From: Owenia fusiformis | Lineage: Eukaryota; Annelida; Polychaeta; Sabellida; Oweniidae | NCBI GenBank assembly: GCA_903813345.2 | Contig: CAIIXF020000009.1 | Location: forward strand, 12,910,347-12,974,346 | Direction of reading: 5' to 3' | Length of the DNA: 64,000 bases | Program-made: the position numbers and the translations under genes | The notes under the pieces: model-generated | Databases searched by the model: none | Seen by the model: the letters and a program-made list of their open reading frames with translations, nothing else | Told to the model about the DNA's origin: nothing | Part shown: positions 12,157 to 24,400 of the stretch, piece after piece | Layout: each line of letters opens with the position of its first letter | Numbering within the stretch: position 1 is the stretch's first letter

Positions 12157-14717
12157 ACAAAATCGATAAACACGTTATACACTTCCTATCTCCTTAGAAA
12201 TTAGCATGTATTTATGGATTGTGTTTTCGAACAAGGCTCGACCCAGACCAATAGGGAAATCCTTATGCTAATTAGTATGACGTCATATTTTCCTGGGGAA
12301 TCCTAGATTTCAAAGCCTCAGTCTGTTATTGTGTCAAATGTAAACGCTCTTTTGCAGACAGAAAATTGACAGATTAGCTTTTAACTTTCAGCTTTGATGT
12401 TAAAATATTCTGTATTTCTACCGGACTTCTTGCTGAATATTATATAATGTTATAACTTGATTTGGACCATTGCCTGATTGATCATTCTGAAATTTTGATT
12501 GTGTTGGCAAGAAAAATAATTCCTATTGTTTTCCAGCGAAGTCAAAATGTTACAGCATGAGTTATAATGTCGAGTTTGCAACATGTTAAATTCTGCTAGT
12601 GATTAGAAGTCCATGCACAAGCATACACATAAGAGACAAACACACCCAGGCTCCAGGCCGTGGATGGAAATATAAAACTATTTAAGGCACAAACTGGTAT
12701 TAAATAGACCGATATGTAGTGTCTGCCATGTATTGAAGGTAAACCAATCTGCATTATTAATGTTTCTTCTATCAATACATGGATTGTGCAATGGAAAAGC
12801 AATGGCACAATCAAAAATGTGCATATCAATCGTGAATATCTCTCGGTTCAAAGCTTATTTCCACCAGAATCGTGTCAAAATATGTGTCTGAGTAACAGTT
12901 ATACATTATAAGATCACAAACTCTTACCAATTATCAGCCGAATGGCTAATTTTCAACGAAATGTCCTTAAGACAACAGCCCTGGGTCGCGCCTGAGACCA
13001 AAAACTATTTCAAATAGCCCTCCCCTAATTATATTGGATAATCACATTTATGCGTGCGCGCGCAGCTCATCCACTGAACGAAACGCCCATGCCCCCCCCC
13101 ACCCCTCTTGGGTGGGCCCGGAAATAATGTGTGTCCAAAATGATTCTGGGCTAAAAAAAATTGAAGGGTTTCAGTTAGTGGGCCTTTTTGGGCAATGCCT
13201 ATTTAGGCCAAATCATCTAAACGGGCCTTAAATTTTCCAAATTTTTAGCAACGGGATCCGCCAGGGGTCCTCATATATAAGGTTTTCTTTGTGGTACAAT
13301 TGAAAACTTTAAAGCTGTCAGTGTGGTCAGAGTATTCGCAACTATGTTTTACGTTGTATTGTCTAGACTATAACATTTGAATAACATATAGCATACTTCA
13401 CCTGGATATCAACATTGTTGAAAACGCTGATCATAATTGTGCACGCGCAATGCTGTCATTTCTTTGGAGAATAATAGATGGCATTGAAATCGATTAGCAA
13501 CAACAGATTTTTCTTGATTCAAAATAAGGAAAATGTTTCGTTTTTTGTTACACCAATGATTCAGTATATTCATGATTCAAAAATTCGTGTTTCAAATTAT
13601 ACTCCATAATAATATTCAAGGAGCCAATGAATATTATGCAATTAAATATCTTCAACATCGTACTTGAGGAGCGAAACGACCCCTTGTGACATTCCTAATC
13701 TCAGATCTTGGCAGTATGTTTGCTTCAGCATCTTTCTTGCTTAACCTATGACAATATTTCCTTGTGCCAGGCACGCTCGCACGCTTGTAGTTTCAGATGA
13801 GATAAGAAACACAACACACTGCCTTTTTAAATCCCAACCGTGCGACATCTATTTACATGTGTAATCCTCGGGAACGAAATACATAAATCTAAACATTGAA
13901 TGATCAAATATTACAATATACATTGGTTTTAGAGTTAATGTTCAAAAGTGGTAAAGTTTTGAACACGAATGGAATGGATATGATATGATATCAGCAAGAG
14001 CAATTGATATGTCTCATGAGCATAATGGAACAGTCAATAAAACAATTAATATACTCAACTTTATTTATTTTTATACCCTTATTATTTTACAAAAAATATA
14101 TTTATAATGATTTTTAAAAAGTCAACACATTTTCAACACAACTAAAACTATTTACAGCTCACGCAAACTTAATGAAAAATAATAGACGCGAATTTAACCA
14201 ATTTATCAAATAACGCTTTTAAAGTTGTAATATTATTTGTCAAAAATATGTATCCTCCAATATCATTGGCGATTAAACCAGCAAAACGATACTGCATCTC
14301 ATTCATCCATTACGATTTTAAAGTTGTAATATTATTTGTCAAAAATATTTATACTCCGATACCATTGTCGATTAAATCGACAGTCATTGAAAACATCTGT
14401 CAAATATTTGGTATCCTCCGATATACACATAATTATTCTTATAATTTTATTTCGTGAAATGAGATATATCTCAATGGAGCTCAGTTTACAAGGTATTCTT
14501 CCCAAACAGTTAGCATTATTCCCGTTTGGGTTAGTATCACCGCTGTCAAAAATTTAATTTGAGCTAGTATCATCCTCAGCGAATCCAGATTTTTCCTTGT
14601 GTTGGAGGTTTATCGATATCGAACGAATTTTGCTACTATATGATCTTGATTTGGTCGTCGAAATTCGAACGTACTACTCTTATAGCTTCACTGTCTTTTA
14701 ATGATGTCACCAGCAAA
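12157..14717. other. Intergenic DNA and probable 3' UTR of the orphan gene
   Basis: No coding sequence recognised. The right part (about 14060-14717) lies just downstream of the minus-strand gene stop. A minus-strand AATAAA (plus-strand TTTATT at 14060) could serve as its poly(A) signal. Confidence 0.4.
14213..14400. repeat. Diverged tandem duplication of about 104 bp
   Basis: The block AAAGTTGTAATATTATTTGT with the following ATATCATTGGCGATTAAA-type segment occurs at about 14220 and again at about 14324. The copies are diverged and lie in the presumed 3' UTR of the downstream minus-strand gene. Confidence 0.8.
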
Positions 14718-16004
14718 TCAGTTAACAATAATAGATTCGTATATATGATCCTCAGAAGGCACCTCGCCCTTCTCAAGATCATCTGGAGAATACTTAAATT
14801 CGTCCTTGGTCCATTTCTGATAAAATTTCATCATGTCGATTTTCGGCTTTTTTGTAACATAAACACCTTTTATTGGTTTCCCAATTTTCAGATGCGCTCC
14901 ACTGATTCTTTCTCCTTCGAGAACACCGTGACCTGGTGGCAGCGACTGGTTTTCGAGTCGGGCCTTGTCACGGCCGGGTTCCCATGCCCATATCTGGCTG
15001 GTGCGACATTCCATCTTTTTTGATAAAAATATACGTCTCCTTTGAGGGTTGACCGGTCTCAGTTCGGTGTCCAAATACAAGTCGAAGCGTATATTTCGAA
15101 TTCTGAAACCCGCTGTGCCATCTTCACTCTCGAACGACCATCCAGATCCATCACCGATAACAGGGACTATTTTGCTCGACTCACGAAGCCGAATTGTGCT
15201 TGCATCTTCTGCCACTAAATAATATACGTGATCAAATGGCGTTCGCATTAGAAGTCGATAGGCAGTCTATGAAACAAAAACATAGAGACATACCAAGTAT
15301 GCACAGTCACAACCAGCGAATGGTAGGGGACAGCGGGGTAAAAAGGGTCGTGGGGCAAGACGGGCCACCAAGTTTATTTTATCATTTTGAGATGTACATT
15401 TGCGATTCAGAAATTTATTTCAAAGTCAAGACCATTGTATTTTAGAGAACCAATGTCCCTTGTTTCAGTAAACCATGGTCTTGCTATGTTTGAATTGTGT
15501 TTGAAGTCGTATCGCACTACCAAATATTGATTGCATATTTAGGCTCATTATAATATTGCCCCTTGTTATCCTCTATCATGACATACTTAACCCTGTAAAC
15601 GATCTGTGTTTGATTTCTTAGACTTTTTAAAAAGTAAAACATTGAATTGGTCTCAGTATATATGATGTACATGTTTCAAAATTAATCAATAAATTCCTGA
15701 TATTTAGATGTCTTTATTAGGTGAAGTACCTCGATGATGTTATTTCACATTTAGTATCATAAACAATGCAATTGACGTGTAACACAGATACAATAAATTC
15801 TCCTGACAAAAGTAAGCACTAAAATCTACACAATTTCCTACTTCAGCCGGATTTTCCTTAAAATACAAATTATGGACGATACCTTGAAAACACTGAAATT
15901 CGCCACATACACCGTGACATAGTTCAATACAAGGTACGTATTAGTTATCAAGCCTTAAGCGACCAACTTACCTTCGTATTTCCAGATGCCGCATACTTTT
16001 CCAT
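14718..16004 (-). CDS. Unfamiliar 193-aa cytosolic protein, possible beta-trefoil fold
   Basis: Two coding exons: 15972-16004 (ATG at 16004, MEKYAASGNTK, donor GTAAGT) and 14718-15266, preceded by a pyrimidine-rich acceptor ending CATAG. Both junctions are phase 0, giving 193 residues. An acceptor TTTTAG sits six bases before the ATG (exon starting at 16010), so at least one 5' non-coding exon lies further upstream and was not located. No signal peptide or membrane segment is visible. The middle reads GFRIRNIRFDLYLD ... IFLSKK ... SQIWAWE, a spacing like one lobe of ricin-B or fascin beta-trefoils (F.I.N....YLD, QIW). The tail is charged (KFYQKWTKDEF, SPDDLEKGEV). I cannot assign a named family. 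The single ATG at 15248 inside exon 2 would give 176 residues, but the splice evidence favours the longer form. Confidence 0.7.
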
Positions 16005-16936
16005 TATGAACTAAAACAAAAATGCATATTATATACCTTGTGCAAAATAAACCCCCAGTGGGCCTATTCGCGAAAACATTTAACTTAACGAGTTTAACTT
16101 TGTCCAAAAATCTATAAAAATTCGAGGAGCTTCCAAACATTTTAAGATGTCATAGGTTGAAATTTGACATGAAAATGTAGATAGGAAGCACCACATCGGT
16201 CACGCTGCTGAATCCGTTAAGATCCATTATCGTTGGGTTGCGTATAGCGAAAAAATACTTTACTTTTTGGCCATCGATACCAAAATATTGTAAAGGAGTG
16301 GTATCGATATGGAGAACTGAATTCAACAATATTTTTCTCTTAAACCAATCATTGAAAACATTCTGTAAAAAACACGGTATTTTATGTAATGTTGACTGAT
16401 TGACAAAAATTTAATGCGAAAATTATTTAGAAATATTTTATATAACTGTTTTTGTTAATATTATTTTTAGTGCAATTGTTTTTGCTCCTTTCTACCAATT
16501 TTTGAGAATGAAATTAAATGTTTTTCCGAACCTTGTTGGAACAAAATTGCATATACAACATGTTTTTAGACCTCTCAATATTATAGTAATGCAAAGGAAT
16601 TTTTGGTTGATTTTAAAGAAGTATTCAAAAATCCCCCCAAAATAGATAAAAATCAAGATAAACCTTTTATTTCATTAACAAGATACTTTTTTTAAATCAA
16701 CCAAAAGGAGCACATAGGTTATCGCAAACAATTTCAGAAGGTTATATCTTGGATTATGACTATTTTCTGACAATGAAGACAGATTTATCTTTTAGATCAA
16801 TTCAATATCTCAAAGAAAATTATATACAGTAATAATAAAGTCAAACAAACTCGGAGATATTTAACTAGCAATCAGCCCATCAACACACGTTTTCAAAGAT
16901 GTTGACCCCATTTTTACAATGTTTAATGCAAAATTA

Positions 16937-17230
16937 CTATTCTTTATTTTGATGTATCAAATAGTTCTTGAAAGAAAAACTTAATTGCTTTAAGATAGGT
17001 GTTCCCCATGTTATTTCTCCATTGAAAAATATCATGCTATCCATTGGTTTCAGTTCATTTTGGTCGTCATCCAAATTCAGTATCTTAAAAGTCCCTGGAG
17101 CAATCAACTTTTCCTTTTGGGAAATAGAACATAGCTCAAAGCACATTCTAAATATGCAATCAACAATATAATAAAAGGTTGCATTTTTGGTGAAAATTAG
17201 GTCAACATTTTTGTATGTTGATTGGTCCAT
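16937..17230 (-). CDS. Unassigned 97-aa open frame inside an inverted-repeat element
   Basis: ATG at 17230 to a stop at 16937. The peptide (starting MDQSTYKNVDLIFTKN) has balanced composition with acidic and aromatic residues (NLDDDQNELKP, NGEITWGTP), more protein-like than most open frames nearby. I see no known domain, no signal peptide and no clear splice sites. It could be a relic of element-encoded protein, an exon of an unmapped gene, or chance. Confidence 0.2.
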   Translation of the reverse strand: MDQSTYKNVDLIFTKNATFYYIVDCIFRMCFELCSISQKEKLIAPGTFKILNLDDDQNELKPMDSMIFFNGEITWGTPILKQLSFSFKNYLIHQNKE

Positions 17231-17246
17231 TGCCCCTTCAATATCA

Positions 17247-17340
17247 CTTAGGTCTGATTATCTAAATTATCATTATATATACTTTTCTTGAAGCTTAGGT
17301 CTGATTATCTAAATTATCATTATATATACTTTTCTTGAAG
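17247..17340. repeat. Perfect 47-bp tandem duplication
   Basis: Identical units at 17247-17293 and 17294-17340, each beginning CTTAGGTCTGATTATC. They lie inside the element at 16294-17722. Confidence 0.95.
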
Positions 17341-18144
17341 ATAATGAATGGATCTAAAAGATACACTCATGTTCATGATCAGAAAATATTCACAATTCAA
17401 ATTATTAATTAGAATCGTTTGAAATTGTTTGCGATAACTTACGTGCTCCAAATTTCCTTTGTACAATTACAATAACATGTTGTGTTTATGTCGTTTTGTT
17501 TCAATGAGGTTCCGAAGATGTTTCATTTCACTCTGGAAACATGATACCAAGAACAAAACAAGTGTTTGATGTGTTTTCTAAAACAATATAGATGAAAGTA
17601 CTTTTTCAAATTATATTGTTACCATTCAAAAGATGACCATTAAATTGAGGATGTGTTAAATTTTTAGATTTTTTATGACTGGTTTAAGAGAAACGTGTGT
17701 TCTCCATATCGATACCACTCCTTTTTGCACGCCATGACTACAGCTTTGCTCCAGCGTGTTATTAAATTATAACACAAAATGTTCCCCAGGAGTCATAATT
17801 ATTTACGCACTAAAAACCAGACAATCTCTTGGTTTATTCCTTTAGCTTTCTTGCACATGACTAATTTTCAGCTATGGCTTACTAACCCCCATGGCTCAAC
17901 TAAAAGAAAACATATCCATATTTTCCTAAATCAAAATAGCAAATCCCTGTAAATCTTATTAAAAACGTGTTTTGTATAAGAACAACAGTACTATTTAAAA
18001 TATATATTTCCAGATATCAATTGATTACAACTCTGAACATTGAAATTCCGGAGCTTTCTTCATATATAACAAAACTTTACTTACCTATAATGTAATTTGA
18101 TCAATAGTTGGTAAAGATTAGATATTTTTCAGTTATTGTATGTT

Positions 18145-20070
18145 TATATGGCTCTTAAATTATATATCAGTGCTTACTACTTCCTCACATTCTATATCCT
18201 TATATAGATAGTACATAAATGCCTAAATATACATGTATTTCAAAGTTTCCTGTATGTTCAAGAGCAATGTGTTTTCTCTTTATAGCATTTAACTTTGTAT
18301 GAACTTTGGCTTAATAAAGGTAAATTTTGAAGGAAACTAGAAAGTGTTTTCGTAGATGTTCCTTAGTTTGGCCATTGTTGTGAGGTTTCGCACTTCACCA
18401 TTTTGCCTTCACCTTCCTGGCCTTGGTACACTGAACTGAGCCATGGATTCCAGTAGTAAAATGTATTAAACTAGAATTTCGTATTCTGTTATGTCAATCA
18501 TTCGTCCATAATTTCCATCCTTATTCATGTCTAGGTAGTACATTATTTAGTTACATAATAACCTTTCTATGCACTAACATAAAACAACTTAATTAATACA
18601 CTAGGGCACTTTTAACATTTTATAAGGTATTCCTGGATCTGAGATCTTTGGTCTTATTACATTACCCCCTAAGAGTACTCATTTAGGCTCGTTTCACCCT
18701 TGCTTTTCAATAAAGTTCATCTATTTTAATCTGGACCCTTGATATGAGCATGATACTGTGTGAAAAATAATATCTAAAACAAAGACACATATTATTTTAG
18801 AAATGTAGTATACAACTACTTGTATAACTTTATTGAAAATTCATGATCTAACCTACATGACTATAACCTTTATGAAGTTCATTTCAATTTATCAACTTTA
18901 AAATGATCCATAATCCCTGGCCTTGACCTTTTAATAAGTTGATCTGAAAAACTTGGTGAGATTGAAGACAATGTGTAAAACTATGCCTGCGTTTTCTATA
19001 AAAGCTGAATTACCATATATCCTTCATAATATTAGTAATAATAAAACAAGGCGTTGACATGCAAAATGTCACTACCTGCCATTTGTTACAGACGCCGACC
19101 TAATCCATCAGACTCCCAACACTTAGTTATGGCACCACTCATGTTGGCACCATGAAAAGTATTGCCCAAATCATATAAGCACTAATTTGTGTAATTCTAA
19201 CAATCCTATTGACATATCAATAATATGCAAAACAAAATACATTGTAGTGTACAGTATATCATCTTCACTGTATCCAAAATGTCATGTTTATTAAAGTCTT
19301 GCACCAAGTCTCTGGACCCCCCCCCATGAGTGTAGCCACTAGCTGATGGGTGTGATGGAAAAAAGCAATTATGTAAAATGTATTGAAAACAATAAACAAA
19401 TCATAGTTTGCACCAGACACAAAGTAAATTTTTAAATATTTCCCCGTACCCCCTTTTAGGACCTCGCTTCACTTGCTGTAATGCAAACGCAAATAATCAT
19501 ACCCCCATTGAAATTTGCTGGCCCCCCTCAATATATCTTATTCACATCTGCGTGTGTAGGCACTCAGGGAGGGATCACAGGGGCTTGAAGCAAGACTAGT
19601 TTACAAAATACAAACAGTACATCTTCAAAACATGTTTCTGTACATAACATAAACAAAGATCTTAAAACCTCAACAAGAGTCAACAATCTTCATGTAAAGA
19701 ACATGCAACTCCAATTAAACATTTCTGTTTTAGAAGTATCACATTATAAGAGAACATGAAACAAAATTCATATTTGCACAGCTGAAAACAATCAAAAAAT
19801 TTTAGCTTTATAACTATTGCACTTTAACATTTTAAAATCACAGTATTAATTCTTTGTTAACATAATATACAGGGTGGGCCAAAATATCCAGTTTCTAGTG
19901 TCTGAATGATGCATCTCTAGAAAAAAGTACTATTTTTTGAAATCCATGGCTTATTAAATAAGTTGGAGCAAATTAAAAATTTGGATGTTTTTTGCCCCAC
20001 CAAGTACAAATGTATTCCAGTATACATAGGTTACATTTCAGTTTTTTGTTTAATTTTGGTCTTCACAGTT
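18145..20070. repeat. Interspersed duplication, copy B
   Basis: Direct-orientation partner of 7711-9634. At the left it joins the 7782 and 8703 equivalents directly (...GATAGTACAT|AAATGCC...), so about 920 bp present in copy A are missing. It carries extra blocks at about 18267-18505 and 19193-19890. The last shared bases are GGTCTTCACAGTT, the point where copy A meets the truncated CACGATG element. Confidence 0.85.
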
Positions 20071-21474
20071 CAACCTCCCTGATGTCTCTCAAAGCATTGT
20101 ACTGCAATATAAAACTAACACAATAGCAAATACTTACTCATTAAAAACAATGAGCAGGTTTTGAAGAAGTTTCATATTTTTTCATTGTTGACGCTGTGTA
20201 AATTACAAAATACCTCACTAGCTATAAATATAACTTTGTATTAGTAAAGCACATATAATTGCACTAAAACTTTATGATTGAATAGTATTCAGATCACAAA
20301 AGTAAATGTATATAATAATATTATGTAACTTTTATATTTTTAACATGGATTAATAATTGCTTAGGCACTAAGATTCCTCACTCCATTTAGACTCCTAAAG
20401 GAGTGTAAAAATGGTAATCTCAAATTTAAAATCTACGAAGCAAAAATAGTTTTTAGCATTTTTGGTAAATATATATCATGATGGTCCTAGTTTATTTGGG
20501 CACATTAAGGGTGCCTTAGAGACGCTCTCAAAGATCCCCTTTGAGGCACCACTTGGAGCACCTCTTATAGCACTCCTGAAGAAATTCCTCAGAGCATTTA
20601 TGAAAAAAGTATTTCCTCAAGCCTTTGTGAGCAACCCCTCTACACACCTCACTTACCAAAGAAGAAGGTAAAGTAGATGGGGCGTGTCAAGATATTTAAA
20701 GGCCATCCAACATATTGCTCTGAGTAATATCTCTGACTTCGTTCCTTCTAGAATGGTTTATGTAGGCCTGCATATAGGGGATACACAACCTTTGCATATT
20801 TATAAAGCACCATACACCGTCATATCATTCTGAATCAGTCTATCTTTCCAACTTCAACTTCTGCATGTCCTTTACGAGGGTGTATCATGATGATAATTAT
20901 GAATCTACGCTCGTATATAAAATAGTAGAGGCCAGCACCTTTTACACTTTGGCGTATCTTCCGTCATTGTGCCAAAATGGTGTTGAATACATGCAGGTCT
21001 TATTGTCCTAAGGATGAGTCCATAAATGTTCTCTTATCAGATGTAGTTGTCCATTATATACATTGCATATATTAATGTATTGCTAAGTTGATTAATATCA
21101 CATTGTCTTCTACATGGCAGTTTGACATACCTGAAAATAAACAAAACAATTATATTAAGAGGACAAAATAAAAGAAAATTACCAAAAACTTAGAGTGATA
21201 GGATGACAAGATATAAATCAACAAACCAATTTGTATAGGCCTAGAACCTATACCACTTTATATAGGCCTAAAACCTATGAATTCTAAATTATCTTACATC
21301 CAGTAGAACATTTATGTGCTGCCAGTTTAGGATTTTAAAGTTCACATTTGAAAGAGTATCATGGTTAGGGCACAATATATGAACAAAATTGAAATACATG
21401 TATATGATGTAGAGCTGTTAGAGTAATTATAAGTGATACCTTTTCAGTCAACTTGGGGGTGTATTTAATAAGGT

Positions 21475-24400
21475 CTATCTATAGACAGCCTGTGCCTTCA
21501 TCCCTGGGGCTGGGGGCTGAGCTCTTTGCTTGGCATGGATGTCACAGTAAAGCTTTTCGTCAATGACAAAATAACCTGCAAGGCAAACACGCGAATTAGA
21601 TAAAATAATTGTCAAGTTCGATTTTTTATTTTTACATGCTGAAAATTAATAATTTTGCCATAACAAGATATCCATTTCTTGAATCATCTGTATACTATAA
21701 ATAAATGTTCATATATCAGATCACCTTTTTGTTTGAGATTCACACTGCAGGCAGCACACTTGAAACACTCTGGGTGGTAAGGGTTGCCTTTGATCTTTAC
21801 AAGCACACCTCTGTAATACAAACAATACAAAAAATAGTATATATATCAGCTATTACCTAAGATGACAAAAAGCAACCTTCTAACTTTGTCAATAACCTCG
21901 TACCTCATACATGTGGTGACAAAAAGAACCATTTTACATTTTTGTCGCCCTGTATTATATTTTCTTGAACTATTCAGTCGTCTCTGCCCTCTACAGTGTA
22001 CCTCAAGACCCAAACAGTAAAAGGCGTCCATAAAGTCTCTGTATAAGGACTTTATATTGTACCTTTAACTCATTTACGCGGTCAGGCGAGTTTTATCGCC
22101 AATACGCTCTATGGCGTATGTCGACTTGAGGTCGACAAGCTATAGGAACGTTTTAGCAGACTTGAAAAGATGTCACCCTTGTATTGCAGTGCCAATGTTC
22201 GGTACTCACATTGACAGGAAGTGATTTAAAATTAATTTGGCGATGCAAAGTTTCTGAAAAAAATTATTTTGGTCACTTATTGATTTATTTTGTAACAAAT
22301 ACGAATCTGGAAGTGATTAGACATTGTCGTATTTAAAAAAGGGCTAGATTTAGACGGGAAATGATGATCAAATCGCTGCTATATTCAATGAATCGGGTAG
22401 TGAAGCCTAGTATTTGAAGCCTCAGAAAATGAAACTTAGTACGATGATGGACATGACAACTCTGTGCCTGAGGGGCAGGCCAGGGAAGCTGCTGGGGTAC
22501 ACCAAGGTAATATTTAGTAGGGGTCTTATGTTTTTTTTTGCAATACATGTATATGGCATTGAGGATTTTTTATCATCAGTGCCTCTAATTGTGATGAGTT
22601 CATACATTAACAAATGATTTATACATATGTTTCTAATAATGAGTAAAAATTTGGTGGTGTTATCTCTGTTGGTTAAGGCTTTATGGCACTTTCAAATTGG
22701 CAGGCATGAAAATCCTAATTTTTAGTAAATTAATTACCGCTCAGTAGCTTTTAAAAATAATTAAATACCGCGCGAAAGAGTTAAAGGCTTTGTGAGTACC
22801 CTGTATAATAGACAAAGAATCCATGACTACACATTAGCTAGCATCCTCCGATCACAGGGCTTCAAAATCTAGAATACATTCTTTCTTTTTACCCCCTGCG
22901 ATAAGCAGTTACCATTTTCCCGATTAAGAACTCACAATCTGATTGGCTGTCGCAACACTGCTACAGAAATCATGTATAAGTCATTGCGCATAATTAGATC
23001 ACGTGATTCAGTTAAATCAGGCGTTTCCAAATTGGTTATAGCAGGGGGAAGAAGGAGGTACGGATTCTGGACACCTGATTAGGAGGATGAGTACATGTAG
23101 CTTGATGAAAGCATGTATATTATGTTTTACATATGATCATTATACAATATATAAGCAAGTTTTATGACATAAGAGCAAATTGTGAAAGTTTTCAAATATT
23201 GCAGTCTGGCTTTGTTTTGTAACAGAAACAAGCAAAATGACCCTTTTCAAGTTTCATATTGTAACTACAGTACATGAGAGCACCATCTACAGCAGAGTAT
23301 TGTAGTTACCACTCGCCTCTTGGTTCAGGGTAATATGGATGACTACTCACACACAAAGGCCACCACATCCTGCACACTTCATCAGGGACTGCTGAGTTCT
23401 CTCACCGGGAGGTTTTGTTATAGGGGCTGAGACAGATTTGAAGCCACCACCCATGGGGGCTGCAGGTGAGGCCTGAGCTTGGGGCTGGTATGCCGCACCA
23501 GAGGGGGCTTGATAGGCTATAATGTGAATACATACTGGGTTAACAACTCAATCTCCCAGTGATTTCACAAGCGTTAGATCAAAGATATCTTACAAGATAC
23601 TTGACATTTTGAGATAGACGTACACCCACCTTTGAACCAACTTAAAAAAATGTTGGGACTTGAATACATGTAATACAGTATACTGTAAACAATGGATTTA
23701 TATAATATGTGTACCAGTAAATACCTTTTCATGGCAAAGATTTAACACCTCAGATTGACCTTTCATGTAAAATGTAAATAATGGACAAATGTACATGTAT
23801 TTTGATAGATGAACATTCCTTCTTATTGTGACATTAACGATATAGCTTGTACTAAAATACACTGCACTCATAAATATAGATGGCACAGTGAACCAAGGGG
23901 ATGATGCTATTTCTTATTGCTAAAAGTACAGGGTGGGACCAATTTAATTATGGATGAAAAAGCTACAATTTACAACACTGATATAAATGTTCTGTAAATA
24001 ATTCATTGTAGACATGCTTTAGTAAATAAAACACATCCAAAGATTACTTGACTATTTACAGAACAAAGCTACTGTAAGTGTTAAAGCGTGCAGGTAATAT
24101 TCTCCACCGGGTAAATTACATGTACTTATCAAAAGGAAAACTCACACAAGGTTTGATTTTCAAATTCAAATCTAAATATTAATTAATTTTTAAATTCAAA
24201 TTGCTTTAAATTTCTTCAACTTGTCATGCAATCTTATTTTTTCAGTACAGTAGTTTAAATGATAAAATAAATATACACTAAAACAAGCATTCCAATCCAA
24301 CTGCCAAAACACATCTAGTCAGCTTATAAATAATATATGGAGGACCTTGTGCAACAACCAGCATTTGTAGACACCATGTAATATATTATTTGTCATTCTC

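Larger units (their letters stand above)
16294..17722. mobile_element. DNA transposon-like element with long imperfect inverted ends
   Basis: GGAGTGGTATCGATATGGAG at about 16294 reappears inverted at about 17722, and after a gap both arms share TTTCTCTTAAACCA(A/G)TCAT. The interior is about 1.4 kb, AT-rich, and holds one 97-codon open frame (16937-17230, -). I could not define a target-site duplication. Confidence 0.6.
16011..21474. other. Intergenic region dominated by mobile elements
   Basis: Between the orphan gene and the PDZ-LIM stop codon I find an inverted-repeat element, a perfect tandem duplication and duplication copy B (listed separately). The rest (about 20071-21474) is AT-rich and probably includes the PDZ-LIM 3' UTR; a minus-strand AATAAA lies at 20491-20496. 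No additional coding exon recognised. Confidence 0.5.

Noticed and set aside
14640-15023. 127-codon plus-strand open frame
   Set aside because: Lies exactly opposite the second exon of the 193-aa gene, whose splice sites and composition are better.
22414-22617. Plus-strand frame with TLCLRGRPGKLLGYTK as a gene
   Set aside because: Lies inside the TTAA-flanked element, is short, and matches no transposase motif I know.
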